NCBI GenBank assembly: GCA_964020085.1
Contig: OZ026607.1
Location: 20,503,606-20,567,605, forward strand
Length of the DNA stretch: 64,000 bases
Source of the DNA: Micromussa lordhowensis
Taxonomy: Eukaryota > Cnidaria > Anthozoa > Scleractinia > Lobophylliidae
Direction of reading: 5' to 3'
Shown piece after piece: positions 50,016 to 61,200 of this stretch (positions are counted from its first letter, which is position 1; the number at the start of each line of letters is the position of its first letter). Under the pieces are notes generated by a model. The model was not told the DNA's origin and did no database searches. It was given only the letters and a program-made list of their open reading frames with translations. The translations under genes were made by a program, and so were the position numbers.

Positions 50016-50700
50016 GAGTAATTTTTCATGTGTATTATTAATTCAGATAACCACCGTTTCAAGAGTAATTTTCATCGTCCTGGCATTTTTTCTGCCTTAT
50101 AACATTACGAGTGTCAGGCTTTATTCGATGAGAATTTTATGTTTGATGAAAATTTTTATAGCAGCTAATAGCTAGTAGCAAGACAATTTAATTATTTTGC
50201 AGAATAATTTCGTTTGTTACACACTACAGGCATGCGATACTATTAATCTCCGTTTACAAGAAAATGTTGAAAATCTCGATCTGAAGAGCGTAAACCGATT
50301 ATTTTTTATGGAGTGAATTTGCTGCTGAATATATTATTTCGTTGGCATACAGGCCATTTAAATCTCCTTTTGCCAAAAGAAACCCATTCAGTATTGCATT
50401 ACTATGTCGATTCCGAGATAAGCCGAACGCGTTTTGATCACAAAAACTTAACTGGTGTTGCCAAATATAGTGCCATTGTAAAAACTCAACGTTGTTTATC
50501 CACTTAAAATATTTCCTGAAATTATTTCGACCAAAATGGTGGCTACCAGAATCGAGATTTCTTACAGTCGTTCGAAACAGATAAATACCATAACTTTTTC
50601 TCCTAGAAAAAACCTCGACAACTAATCCTTATAGCCTAAGCTCCAAATATATTGCCACCATCCTAATCGAAAGTTACAAATTAAAATTCTTATCTCGTTG
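46901..50700. other. Gene-free AT-rich stretch
   Basis: No supported gene. A 128-codon minus-strand ORF at 47927-48313 overlaps a plus-strand ORF, is Arg/Lys/Phe-rich and resembles nothing known. A hairpin lies at 49742-49814 and a fragment of the 26491-type end (GATCATAGTACCACC) at 48362. Confidence 0.45.
49742..49814. repeat. Compact hairpin with about 32-bp arms
   Basis: GTGAGTTCTTCAAAAAGCTG, then AAATTGCAC, pairs with GTGCAATTTCAGCTTTTTAA and AAAACTCAC. The loop is GAGCCGCTTCGGC, itself able to pair. Confidence 0.85.
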
Positions 50701-50722
50701 TCATCTCCAATGTTGAATAACA

Positions 50723-51325
50723 TTAACTCCTCGTGAGGTCGTACCAATGAATTCCATCTTCCCCGTTAGGCCATTTCCTCTCCCTAAATAGAAGACAATG
50801 AAGAGAAACATGAGCTTTTTCTCGGGACAAACGTACTTCCAAGTTACACTATTACTACCGGGCAAGCAGCGACCAAAGCTCATATGAACCGGCTGCACGT
50901 GGTAACGGTTTTCAACTTTCCCGGGAGCAACACGCAACAAGAAGAACGGGAAATATCAAACAAATTAAGCGTTAATGTCTTACAAACTTGCGCAAAATTA
51001 TTTCTTAGCCCTTGACTAAAACTTTTCATCTCTGTGTTTGCAAAACTACAATTGATTAGTTTCTGAACGAACCTGTGTCCAGCGAACATCGCGAGCGAAG
51101 GGTGGAAGTTAACTTTAGGAAGATAGAAATTCTTCCGTTTCGTGAATAGCAAAAAAAAATTAAACGTACACTCACCATTAATATTTTTAACACTTCTAAC
51201 TTGTCCTGCTTTCTCTTCTTCGAAGAAAGAACATAGCCAGATCCGACATCACCAGGAGCACATAAATCCACGCCTTCACACTTTGACCAAGTGTTTGGTT
51301 TGACGCAAATTCCACAAGTAGTCAT
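50723..51325 (-). CDS. Candidate small three-exon gene, unrecognised
   Basis: The exons 51325-51173, 50892-50837 and 50783-50723 (TAA) join in frame to 89 residues. The first has six Cys-spaced residues (MTTCGICVKPNTWSKCEGVD) and a basic SSKKRKQDK patch, with donor ATG-GTGAGTG. The second reads PVHMSFGRCLPGSNSVTW after a GTGCAG acceptor. The third, after the strong pyrimidine-rich acceptor TTCTATTTAG, reads ERKWPNGEDGIHWYDLTRS. Intron 2 would be only 53 bases, short for this genome. There is no signal peptide and no family match that I recognise. It may be chance or a decayed gene. Confidence 0.25.
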
Positions 51326-51892
51326 GAATATTAATTATAAACTAGAACCGCTGCATATTTTCACGACTTGGAGTTTAATTCGTATCTCAAACTATTGTAT
51401 CATTTCAAAAATATCAATTTTATTCCGCGTCTTTGCATTTTTAGGCTTTATTAGTAATGGTAATAGGACTTTGTGGAGTCCAATTTGGTCTGTCTAAATC
51501 ATACAAGTGATAACAAAATCAGACGACCGCGTAGCGGAAGTCCAATTTGTTTATCACGAGTATGACTACAGACCGAATTGGACGACACGAAGTCTTATTA
51601 TCAATTAATCATAAAAATTGCAATTTCCGAGAAAAGAAGAATAGCCAAGTTATGAAAGAAAGGGAAAATTTGCAATAAAAGACTGACAAAGGAGGCGTAA
51701 ATTGTTTAATGTCGCTCTGAAATTGAGATTGATTGATTTAAACTACAACTTTGAATGTGATTGGCTTATTGAACTGTCCGATAACAAACTGTCCAATAAC
51801 AACTTGGCAAGTGAATTAGTGGAAAATAGGAGTTTTTTAATTTTTATGATTAACAATGGTAATAGGACTGAGTGGAGTCCAATTTGGTCTGT

Positions 51893-51987
51893 AATCAAAA
51901 CTATAACAAAATTCTCGAACGCGATTGGCTATCAGCAGCCTGATTTGAGCATTAATTGGACAGTTGCACACGTCATGCTTGTAATTG
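51893..51987 (+). repeat. Left arm of a perfect 95-bp inverted repeat
   Basis: The arm begins AATCAAAACTATAACAAAAT and ends CACGTCATGCTTGTAATTG. Comparison base by base with the reverse complement of 52323-52417 shows no difference. The spacer is 335 bp. Confidence 0.95.
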
Positions 51988-52322
51988 TTAATCACTCGTA
52001 GTTGTTAATCACTCGTATGATTACAGACCAAATTGGACTCCACTCAGTCCTATTACCATTGTTAATCATACGAGTGATTAACAAAATCGGACGACCGCGA
52101 AGCGGGAGTCCGATTTGTTAATCACAAGTATGATTACAGACTGAATTGGACGACAAGATGTCCTGTTACCAATTAATCAAAACTTTGACAAAATTCGAGA
52201 AAGGGACAAAGCATCGATTGAGCGCTGAACGATATTAAAACGTTGTTATGAATGCCGAAAAACCAAGCAGTTTACTGGACAAAGTGCACCGAAACAGCGT
52301 GCGCAAAATGGCGCGTACTGTC

Positions 52323-52417
52323 CAATTACAAGCATGACGTGTGCAACTGTCCAATTAATGCTCAAATCAGGCTGCTGATAGCCAATCGCGTTCGAGAATT
52401 TTGTTATAGTTTTGATT
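52323..52417 (-). repeat. Right arm of the perfect 95-bp inverted repeat
   Basis: It begins CAATTACAAGCATGACGTGT and ends TTGTTATAGTTTTGATT. It is an exact inverse of 51893-51987. The spacer contains the GGACGACC-type repeats. Confidence 0.95.
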
Positions 52418-52597
52418 AAGACAGTAATACGAGAAATTAAATACATTTGTAAAGACTGATTGACAGGGTCGTCATATTTCGTTAAAGACCTTTCCTGATA
52501 ATCTTATTGGTCGATTTTTGAAGGCTTTTATATTATCCCGCGTAAACACCCGATGGCCTACGAATCAAAGCTTATAATTAGGTACAAGCTAGAAAGC

Positions 52598-52805
52598 ACA
52601 GGGAGCACACAATCTTGCTGAGCAGGAAGAGATTAAATAAAGGAATGAAAAGAATGAATAGTTTACTTCTGTTGTCTTTTCTTACGCGACCTTACAAGGA
52701 AAACCGCTACGTACAAGTCCTGCGGAAACATGCAGCGCTAAACTCGTACCTAGGCCCTTTCGCGCTCTGCAATTTTATTTTTATAATAATTGACAAGGGA
52801 AATCT
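52598..52805 (-). repeat. Truncated copy of the CAGGGAGCACAC MITE
   Basis: CAGGGAGCACACAATCTTGC at 52599 and CCTAGGCCCTTTCGCGCTCT...ATAATAATTGACAA are the inverse of 24731-24928. The far terminal repeat is missing. Confidence 0.75.
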
Positions 52806-53497
52806 TTGCCTAAACATTTTGAACGCAGTCCGAAAATTCGCTTGAATCTCTAAATTTCGTTGCCTTCACGAAACCAAACAAATACAAAAAGAAGTCGAAA
52901 GATTTTTCACTTGGCCAAATTTGTTTTTGCAAAGTTTTTTTTCAAACCGCTTTTCGCAACATGATCGTACCGTTACCCCGGTACCATACACGTCATCCAG
53001 CGCGCGCTCGAGCTCCCCTCCATCTCCCACACATGTGTTTTGACACGACAAATCTTTACAAACCCCTCCCCCTGTTTGCAGTTTTTCTTGAATCGTTCAT
53101 TCATCTGTGGTTCTCCCTGACCTTCATCCGTGAATTCTTGTGAGTTTCCTTATGTGTTTGCTCGTCCGTTACTTCGTGACCTCCCTGCGTTGTGTCCTGG
53201 GTTTTCATTGATTTCATTGACCCCCTCGACCCCCCCCCCCCCCCTATGCATTTCGTGAACGCTCGAAAACGGAGCCAGGGCGTCTTTATTTAAATCGTCG
53301 AAGTACTTGACAAAAGTAGCTGAACGCTTCACAAGGCGTCAGTGCCGCCGTAACGGGCGTTGAGGCGCATACTCTCCCCACTCCCGCACCTTCTAGCAAA
53401 TTCGCGCGCAGTTTACCCCTGCGCCTGTGTGGAGGGGTCTGGACAAAAGAAAGCGTAAACAGCAATGGATTTTTTGAAATAGCACTTTAATCATCAA

Positions 53498-53745
53498 CTA
53501 TGAACAACCTTCAATCCAAGTTTGGAATTTGTTTTCAAGTAACAATACGCTCTCTTGTGTTAGAAGTATGTCAGTCACAGTAGTGTCGTCAATTGGTTCT
53601 CTCCATTCCAAATATCGCCAACAACGGAAACCCGAGCCTTCAAATAGCCCTTGACCATATGAAGGCAGGCTAATGCAGGCATATTTGGGCACTGCACCGC
53701 TTCGATTTAATAGAAAATCCCCACCTGACTTAAGGTGATCTTAGA
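53498..53745 (-). pseudogene. Coding-like terminal exon or gene fragment, unrecognised
   Basis: A minus-strand frame reads KSGGDFLLNRSGAVPKYACI, then SLPSYGQGLFEGSGFRCW, YLEWREPIDDTTVTDILL and ENKFQTWIEGCS, followed by a stop and a nearby ATTAAA. Composition (Trp, Tyr, Cys, Gly, acidic) looks protein-like rather than random, but I recognise no family. An in-frame stop lies just upstream of Lys, so either an intron boundary (…TTAAG / TCAG) or truncation occurs there. Confidence 0.3.
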
Positions 53746-55261
53746 CAGGCCGATTTTTAACGTAAAATTGTTACTTTAAAAATCAACTTGGTGCACTGGA
53801 CAAGAATCCGACCTGCCGTATTCAAAGTCCTGATGTGTTACCCGTAAAATGGGGTATACGTCCTCACGTTGCTATAGTAACACAGATCTTGCTAACGTAC
53901 CTCATTTGAAACTTTAACCTTTCTCTAGTACACCAGTAACACTCGATTTCCTGTTAGAGTGATTACGGTCATGCTCCAGTTGCTCACAGTTGTAAAATAT
54001 TATCCATTTTAAGGCGGGGATAAAGGTGAATTTAAGTGAAATTTTGGTAAGTTTAAAGAGAGGTTGAAAGGGAAAAAAAGGGTTATGGAACACCACCAGA
54101 CAGTTGCCCGACCGCACAATGGCACCCCAGGTTGTTGGGCAACTGTTTGAAGTGTATGTACCAATTTTTAATTTCAAACTCTAATTTTAAAACAACAACA
54201 AATCTTCAAAATTTCCTATTTCCATCAATTTTACTAATCCTTTGAGAAAAACTATTTCTCTCCAAATATACCTAAAAATCACCAAAAAATTTACAAAACA
54301 ACCCAAAACATAGATATGTGAGATGAGCATAGAGATTCTTGATTGCTTGAAACGTAAACAAGATATCTGCATTAAAAACATAATACCCAGCCAAAATACG
54401 GCTTTCGGGTTTACCCCCGCCTTAAGGCAGACATATCGTGAATTTCATTGGCTAATAATAGGTTAATTAACGTCACCCAACTTGCGTTAACTTGGGTTGA
54501 GAGGCCAAACTGTGAAAACCTTGCGTCGACTTGCATGCAAATTTGATCTCGACCAAAGTGTGCGAAACGTTATCGCAAGTGCACGCACAGCCTGGAAAAC
54601 TGGACTCGGAAGTAGACCAGGCGAAGCCTGGAAATGGGACCTTGATCAAATTATAGGTATAATGGGCCATTTTACGACCATTTTTTGCACTAAAACTGAT
54701 AATTTTTTTTTTAATTTGCTACGTCAGAGTGCCGTCGATATCCAAAACCGACTGTTGTGTAGCTTCAAGTAAATCTGGTGATATTTAAATTGATGACGTC
54801 ACAGGTGGTCCAAAGAGCACGCTCACTCAGCGTACGTATATATGCGCGGTTGGGAGTTAATAGAGTTGTTAAGAGTAAAATAGAGTTAGGTTAGAACATC
54901 CATGAATAAAGGAAAGTAGACAACATGAGAGACCTTCAAAAATTTGGAAAAGAAAACAGGTGAGAACTTTTCGCCAAAGAGAACTGTACACATTTTCCAT
55001 GGAGATGGAATGTGTGTACCATTTTACTGCATTTGATCACTGTTTCAGTGGAAAAGACAGTTCCATTTCGTTTCCGGCGGAAACGACTGCGCATCTTATC
55101 AAGGAGCATGGAAAGTGTGAAAAAAGAAAATGGATCAGTGATTTGACGATCGTTCTTGTAAAACGAGAGTACTTCTGAAGGTATTCCACCCAAAAAAAAA
55201 AGAGTGTTTTCACCCAATGGAATGCGGCCACTTCCCGAAAGACATGTAAGTTAAAAACCTC

Positions 55262-55680
55262 TTTGGTGGGGTGTACGGCTCGAGCCTTGAAACCCTTCCC
55301 CCTATTTCAGACCAAAATCTGTGATCTTCCACACCATATCTCAGACCCTAGCCGAAAATCAAAAACCCATTTCAGACCATCTGAAATTAGTACACAGCTC
55401 TGACATAAGACAGCAACTAACCAGCAATGGCTTCCATTTTCATAAACATTTCAGAAGGGCTACAAATTTGCCATGTTGATGTGGAAAAGTTACTTCCTTG
55501 TAAACAATACCAAATGCCTAGTCAAAGTGGAGGCATTTCAGACCAAAATTGTCAAAATCTATGCCGATTTTAGACCAATTCCACTCAAAAACCATACCCT
55601 TTGGCAGGACACACATACCTATTATAGCCCATATGTGAAGGCTCCCCCGGTAAACAAATACAAGCCACATTTTGGGTGAT
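55262..55680. repeat. Degenerate repeat with recurring TTTCAGACCAAAA words
   Basis: TATTTCAGACCAAAATCTGTG, ATATCTCAGACCCT, CCATTTCAGACCATC, GCATTTCAGACCAAAATTG and TTTTAGACCAATTCC occur in one 300-bp stretch, followed by AAAACCATACCCTTTGGCAG. Confidence 0.6.
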
Positions 55681-57299
55681 GCTACAATTTATTGGCGACA
55701 AATGACACAAACCCCGTCACTTGATCAAACTACCCTACGTGTACTGCACTCTAAAACTACTATAGTCCACTACAATTTCTACATTTTACGCCTTGATTTG
55801 ATCTCTGGCCACTTCTAACAAATTACACTAAAACAATCGCATTTTACAGCCATTCTAAAAATATACTGACAGGTGATAACAATTTCAGCCCAAAAACCAA
55901 GCTCTTGGAATATTTGCCACCTTAACAATCTGTCCCTTGCTCTGGCAATACGCTTCAATACGTAGAGACATGGTCTGTATTTCTCTGTAACAAAGACCTG
56001 TCTTAAGCAGTAAATCTTTACAAGCGAATAACACTCAAAACAAGAAATGACCACCACATTAATTCTCTTTACAAGCACCACACAAACGTGTATAAGCCAG
56101 TAGGGAGAGTTTTTATCCTTGCATCGATACCCAGATATTTTTTGCTTCCATGATTCCATGAGTCAATGATTTGATTTTACAATTCTAACAGTGTTCCAAT
56201 CTTGTTCAATTTTGACTAACCATATTCCTTTAAAATGCTTAAAATCATTAATTAATAAATTAATATTTTGACTTTGAATGTGAGAGACATTCTATGATTG
56301 GCCTACTTCAAGTAATACCACAATTTAAAAATTTGAATTTTTTTCCATTGAAGAGCTTGGTTTTTTTCGTCCATTGCTTTTCTCACCTACCAATATATGT
56401 TAATCTACTTTTAAGTTTACGTTCATTGATTGATTATTACTTTTTGTTGCAGGTAGTTTTATCATCTAAATAAGATATCGTGTTCAGATAAAAAACCAAA
56501 TAGACTAAACCATATTGACAATCTATTGAAAGTATATACATGGGAATTCCCCCTAATGTTTGAATAAATTTTCGTTACATCACAGTCTGTAGGGACAATG
56601 AAGGAAAAAAGGCAACCTTGTTCCCAGGCTCTCTCTCCTTTGCCTCCCTTGTTGCAAAGAAAAAAAGAGCCTGGGATCGAGGTTTGAAAAAGGATGTCTT
56701 TAACCAGCCAGCGTTGTTTTGATGTACAAATTAAATTATTTTGGTTGAGAATGTAGGCCAGGGCTGAAAGTGTAATTTTTGATTCAGAAAAAAAACTGAC
56801 AGAACTCACTTGGATTAAAAAAAAATTGTCTCCCCCCATTAGGAGAACATTTTATAAAATGGAAAAACAGGTATGAAGTTTTTAGGTTAAGTACAAAGGA
56901 CTGAACCATTTGTGGATAAAAAAGAAACTGTACAAACTGAATGATTTCCCTTGATCTATATACAAGGCAAATGGGACGCATATGGAAGTATGACTGAAAA
57001 ATTGAAGACTAAAAATACTTTAAAGTACATCCTTTTTCTGTTAAATTACCCTTATTGGACAAACCTCAGATTTATTTCATAGTCTCAATCAAAAATCTCT
57101 GAGCAGAGTCAACACTTACTGACATTCAAAAGGGACTGGGCTTAAGTCCTCAAATGTAATCATATTAAGAAAGGGCCTCACAGGAACATTGCATGAACTG
57201 ATCTAGATACAATTACGAGTAATGAGCTTTCAAATCTCAAATCTCGACAAACCGTACACACTTGGTTCATAATGCTAGAGCTTAGTTTGGTTCTTATAG

Positions 57300-57497
57300 C
57301 ACCAAGTGCCTTCCAGGCAATTCCCATGCTCCCCCTGGATGGGATTCCCTTACATCCAAGGCAGGAGCAAGGCACTGTGAGAGTAAAGTGTCTTGCCTAA
57401 GAACACAACACAATGATGCAGGCAAGTACATGTACTTAAATTTGTACAGCTTGATCCAGAGCCTGATGCAGTCGCCATTTGGGCAGTGTGCCTCTCA
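57300..57497 (-). repeat. SINE copy (minus strand)
   Basis: The minus strand reads TGTTGTGTTCTTAGGCAAGA, then CACTTTACTCTCACAGTGCC and a head AGGCACACTGCCCAAATGG. It belongs to the same family as 6098-6403 and 37226-37522. Confidence 0.7.
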
Positions 57498-58201
57498 ACG
57501 ACAAAATCCAGAAAGAATAACCTGAGAAAGGTCTTCCCACGTTCACTTGGTAAACTAACTAACGCCACTTACAATGAGGCTCATTTCTTAACACGATCAA
57601 TTTTAGAACCTTACGCCAAGTCCCTTTTAAACATTTCCTCATTAATTTTTTTTCACTATACCATGTCAAAAGAGATTTTTAAATTCCTCAAGTTAAAATT
57701 TGAAAGAACCAGGCTAAGGGTTTCTACTATTGCAAGTGCAATGAAATTGATATTCATGGTTACTTGGCTAAACATTTTACCCCAAACCTAACTATACTGG
57801 CAACTAAACTTGAGCAAAATAGTAGTTTTAGAAGAAAACTTCTAAATTGTCATTCAGGGCATAACATTAAAAGTCAATAAAATAACTGATACCATTAATG
57901 CACTATACCCTAATTGAAAGTACCAGTCAACATACTTATAACCCTACTGAGAGAATGTACAAAACTGGTCATTCTCTTTAAATACTTGGAAATCTGGAAT
58001 GCATCTATCTAGCAGACATACTTGGTCGACACTTAAGCTCTGAAGTCAGTTCAATTTGCCCTTCTGTCAATACAAACTGCAAAAAATTGGGGATCATATC
58101 AATGCAGCCTTTACTGCCCTAATGACTGATATTAGGTTTGACTACCCCGGCTGTAGAATCTATGGACAGTACTTATTTTAACGCTACCTTGCAACTCTCT
58201 C

Positions 58202-61200
58202 TCATCCCCATCCAAGAGTTGTTTGACCTTGCGTTGTTGTAGCAGGGAGAGGATTCCCTTGAAATCCAAATCCTGGATGAAAGTCCTCTTGGTAAGGCGG
58301 CGATAAAATGTCCATAGGTGGTTCCCAGTTGTGGTGCTGCAGATGACCTGCTCCAATGTTTTGCCCTGTTTTCATATATCCAACACCACCATCACACTCC
58401 AGAGTTGGCAGAGTGTCCTCAAAGAGAGGTGGGACAGTAACATTGTCCCACTTTCCTCCTTGCATATTTGTCGCATATACAGGGTTTTCCTGGGCCATGG
58501 CTGTGGCAGTTCTGTCCCCACAAAGATTCTGCATCTGACTGTGTTGCATTGCTTGTGCTGTTTTCCAGTCATAGGCTTGTTGCTGCATGTTTCTGGGAAC
58601 TTGCGGTTGATTTTGCGGCATCCAGTTCCCATGGACATTTTGCATTCCTCTGGGACTCGTCATAGGGTTAGAAGGTTGACCTGTGACGCAACTTGGACCA
58701 TACATCTCAAGCCTCTCTTTCTTTTTTATAGTGGTAGAAATAAGCGCCGACTTTGAATGCACTTGTGGAGATGGCTGAGGCTGGCAATGTTGCAGAGGTT
58801 GAGTGGACACTTTCATCTGACCCATTCCTTGCCAGGAGATGTTGACTCGTGCTGTTGACGGATTACAATGCCCCACAGGTGATGGGTCAGGAGTTGGTAA
58901 ACCACTGGGTGACATATGCGATGCAGGGTGTCCTGGAGATGGATAAGGTGATGGACCCATTTGGGGTGTTGGTGAAAAGTGTTCAAGATTCTTAGGAGGG
59001 CTTTGAGATAGCGAGGGTTGACTTCCGTCAGGACTTGTCAGACTGTTGCTCTCACCACTAAGTGAAAGACAATCTGTCGCAAGTAACAAAGCTTCTTCAT
59101 AGGTTGGTGGATCCATAACCAACAGATCACTGCCATTAACATTCTCCAATGGTTCAAGATGAAGATCATCTAATGTCAAATCTGTTTCAAAGAAATAAAA
59201 TAAACAATCGAAGTCAGGGATTCTCCTCCAATTTTGATTGATACTAATCTCATTTTAATCTAGGTTATCACATGTACTTTGTACATTGTTACGTGCAGGT
59301 TATCTCCCACAAACATCCTCTTACTAACACCTTTCCTGATGAATTAGAAATGATGATTGTTATGATTGAATGATGCAATGCAAGGTCATTAGAATGTTGC
59401 TCAACTCAGACTTCTGGTCAATTATTATTATAGCGCTTGATATTTCAGGTTTGTGGATGTTGCCTGTGACCATTTAAATGAAAGCTGTGGAGTAGTAATT
59501 TTAAGTAGGATGAAACCCTAGTGTTTGACAATTCAAACGAAAGGTATTGAGCAGTACTTTCATGTGGTACTGTTTATTATGCTGTACAAGATGGTTCTAA
59601 CTTTTAAGTCTGTGGATGAAACCCTAGTGTGTGACCATTCAAATGAAAGCTATTGAGCAGTTCTTTCATGTGGTACTGTTCACTATGTTGTACAAGGTGG
59701 TTCTAACTTTGACATCTGAGGATGGAACCTTGGTGTGTGACCACTAAAATGAAAACCAATGAGCAACACTTTCATGATACTGTTTTATGTACATGTACAT
59801 GTACAAACAAGGCGGTTCTCACTCTTAATATGTGGATGAAACCCTTGTGTGTTACCATCAAAATGAAAGTTGTTGAACAGCACTTTCATGTGGTACTGTT
59901 AATTATGAGATACATGGTGGTTAACATGTTTACAAAGCAGTTTGTTGAGGGTTAGAGGGAAACAAATTTTGCAACACTGTTAGTGAGTAAACAATTTATG
60001 CTAGTGAATGTAGATGAGCTAAACACTATTAAATGATTATTATCATTCTTATCGCTCCCACTTCCCTCATTCTGTGCATAAGTCCTTAACTCGCAATTGC
60101 AGTTAATAATATTATTAATCATTATTTTTACTGGTGAACATAATTAAAGCAGTATTCCAATGGACAATCACGACAACCAGATCTACAAAATGCAAAAGGC
60201 ATTGCCAATGTGGACCAGTGGTTATTGGCATTTCTAGAACTGATCATTAGTGATTACTTTAAAAGGCATTGAAAAACTGCTCTACATGTATTCCAAGTTT
60301 ACTTTGTATTAAGGTTAACCATTATTTTTATAATATTTACATAATACCAGAGTTAAGTTACACAGCATTAAAAGAAGTTAACAGATCTTTAATCTCTGAT
60401 TGGGGTGCACATTGTTAACTTCAAAATCAATAGTTTGCAATGAAACAGAAAGCAAGGAGAAGTGAGCAGGAAAAGCATGATAGAAGAGAAGACAGAGAGC
60501 AGAGTGAACAAGCAACACAAGGTCCATCTTACCTTGTGGATCAAGAAGTGCGAAGTCTAGGTCTGGAGCCTCTCTTTCAAGCTCTGCTTGTATGTCTACA
60601 CCCAGGTCCAGCAAGGGCGGGGACAGGGGTGCAGAAGTACAAGAGGTAGAGCTTAAAAAAGCATCAGGAAATGGGGACCCAGGCTGCTGAGGTGAGTACA
60701 TGTCGTCCTGCATGGGGGGAGGACAACCTAACAATAACAGCAAAAAAAAAAAAAAAAAACCCAGTAAGTTCCGAGTGGGTTTGCAAACAGTGTCATGCTC
60801 TTATGTACTGTAATGTGCGTCGCTCTTGAAATGGCAAGCTTTGGATGTTCTCACAAGAAAACTTTGGCAATGGTCTCCCATTATGTGATGGACAATTAAT
60901 TGTGTATTGCCGAGTCATAGAAGTGTGATGGATGCATTCAACAAATGAAACTACAGAAATGCAAATTTGCAAAGTGTTAAATATAACAATTGTGGCAAAA
61001 CCCTTTAACAGTAAATGCTAGAATCAATGTTTTGGAATGTCAACTGTGTCGCTTTCTATGTTATTTCAAACAACACAAAACATTCCATGGAAAACATTTC
61101 TATCATTCACAGTTAAACAGGTCTCACTTAAGCATAAATTTGGTTGAAAGAGACTAAGGGAGTTGAAGAAAAAGGTAAAATCAGCACCAGCAGCAACTGT

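Larger units (their letters stand above)
51440..52430. repeat. Cluster of palindromic elements (GGTAATAGGACT...TGGAGTCC family)
   Basis: GTAATAGGACTTTGTGGAGT, with CCAATTTGGTCTGT, appears at about 51458. GTAATAGGACTGAGTGGAGT recurs at about 51859, and their inverse, ACTCCACTCAGTCCTATTAC, at about 52038. AACAAAATCAGACGACCGCG (51513) is repeated as AACAAAATCGGACGACCGCG (52081). At least two tandem copies of one foldback family are interleaved. Confidence 0.75.
52806..58201. other. Gene-free stretch upstream of the AHR 3' end
   Basis: The 3' UTR of AHR (minus strand) occupies some of the right side. It holds a poly-C tract at 53230-53242, a degenerate TTTCAGACC repeat (55262-55680), a SINE (57300-57497) and weak ORFs. 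Minus-strand ORFs at 55815-56159 and 56462-56839 have no recognisable content. Confidence 0.45.

Noticed and set aside
58331..58756. 141-codon plus-strand ORF
   Set aside because: It is antisense to the last AHR exon.
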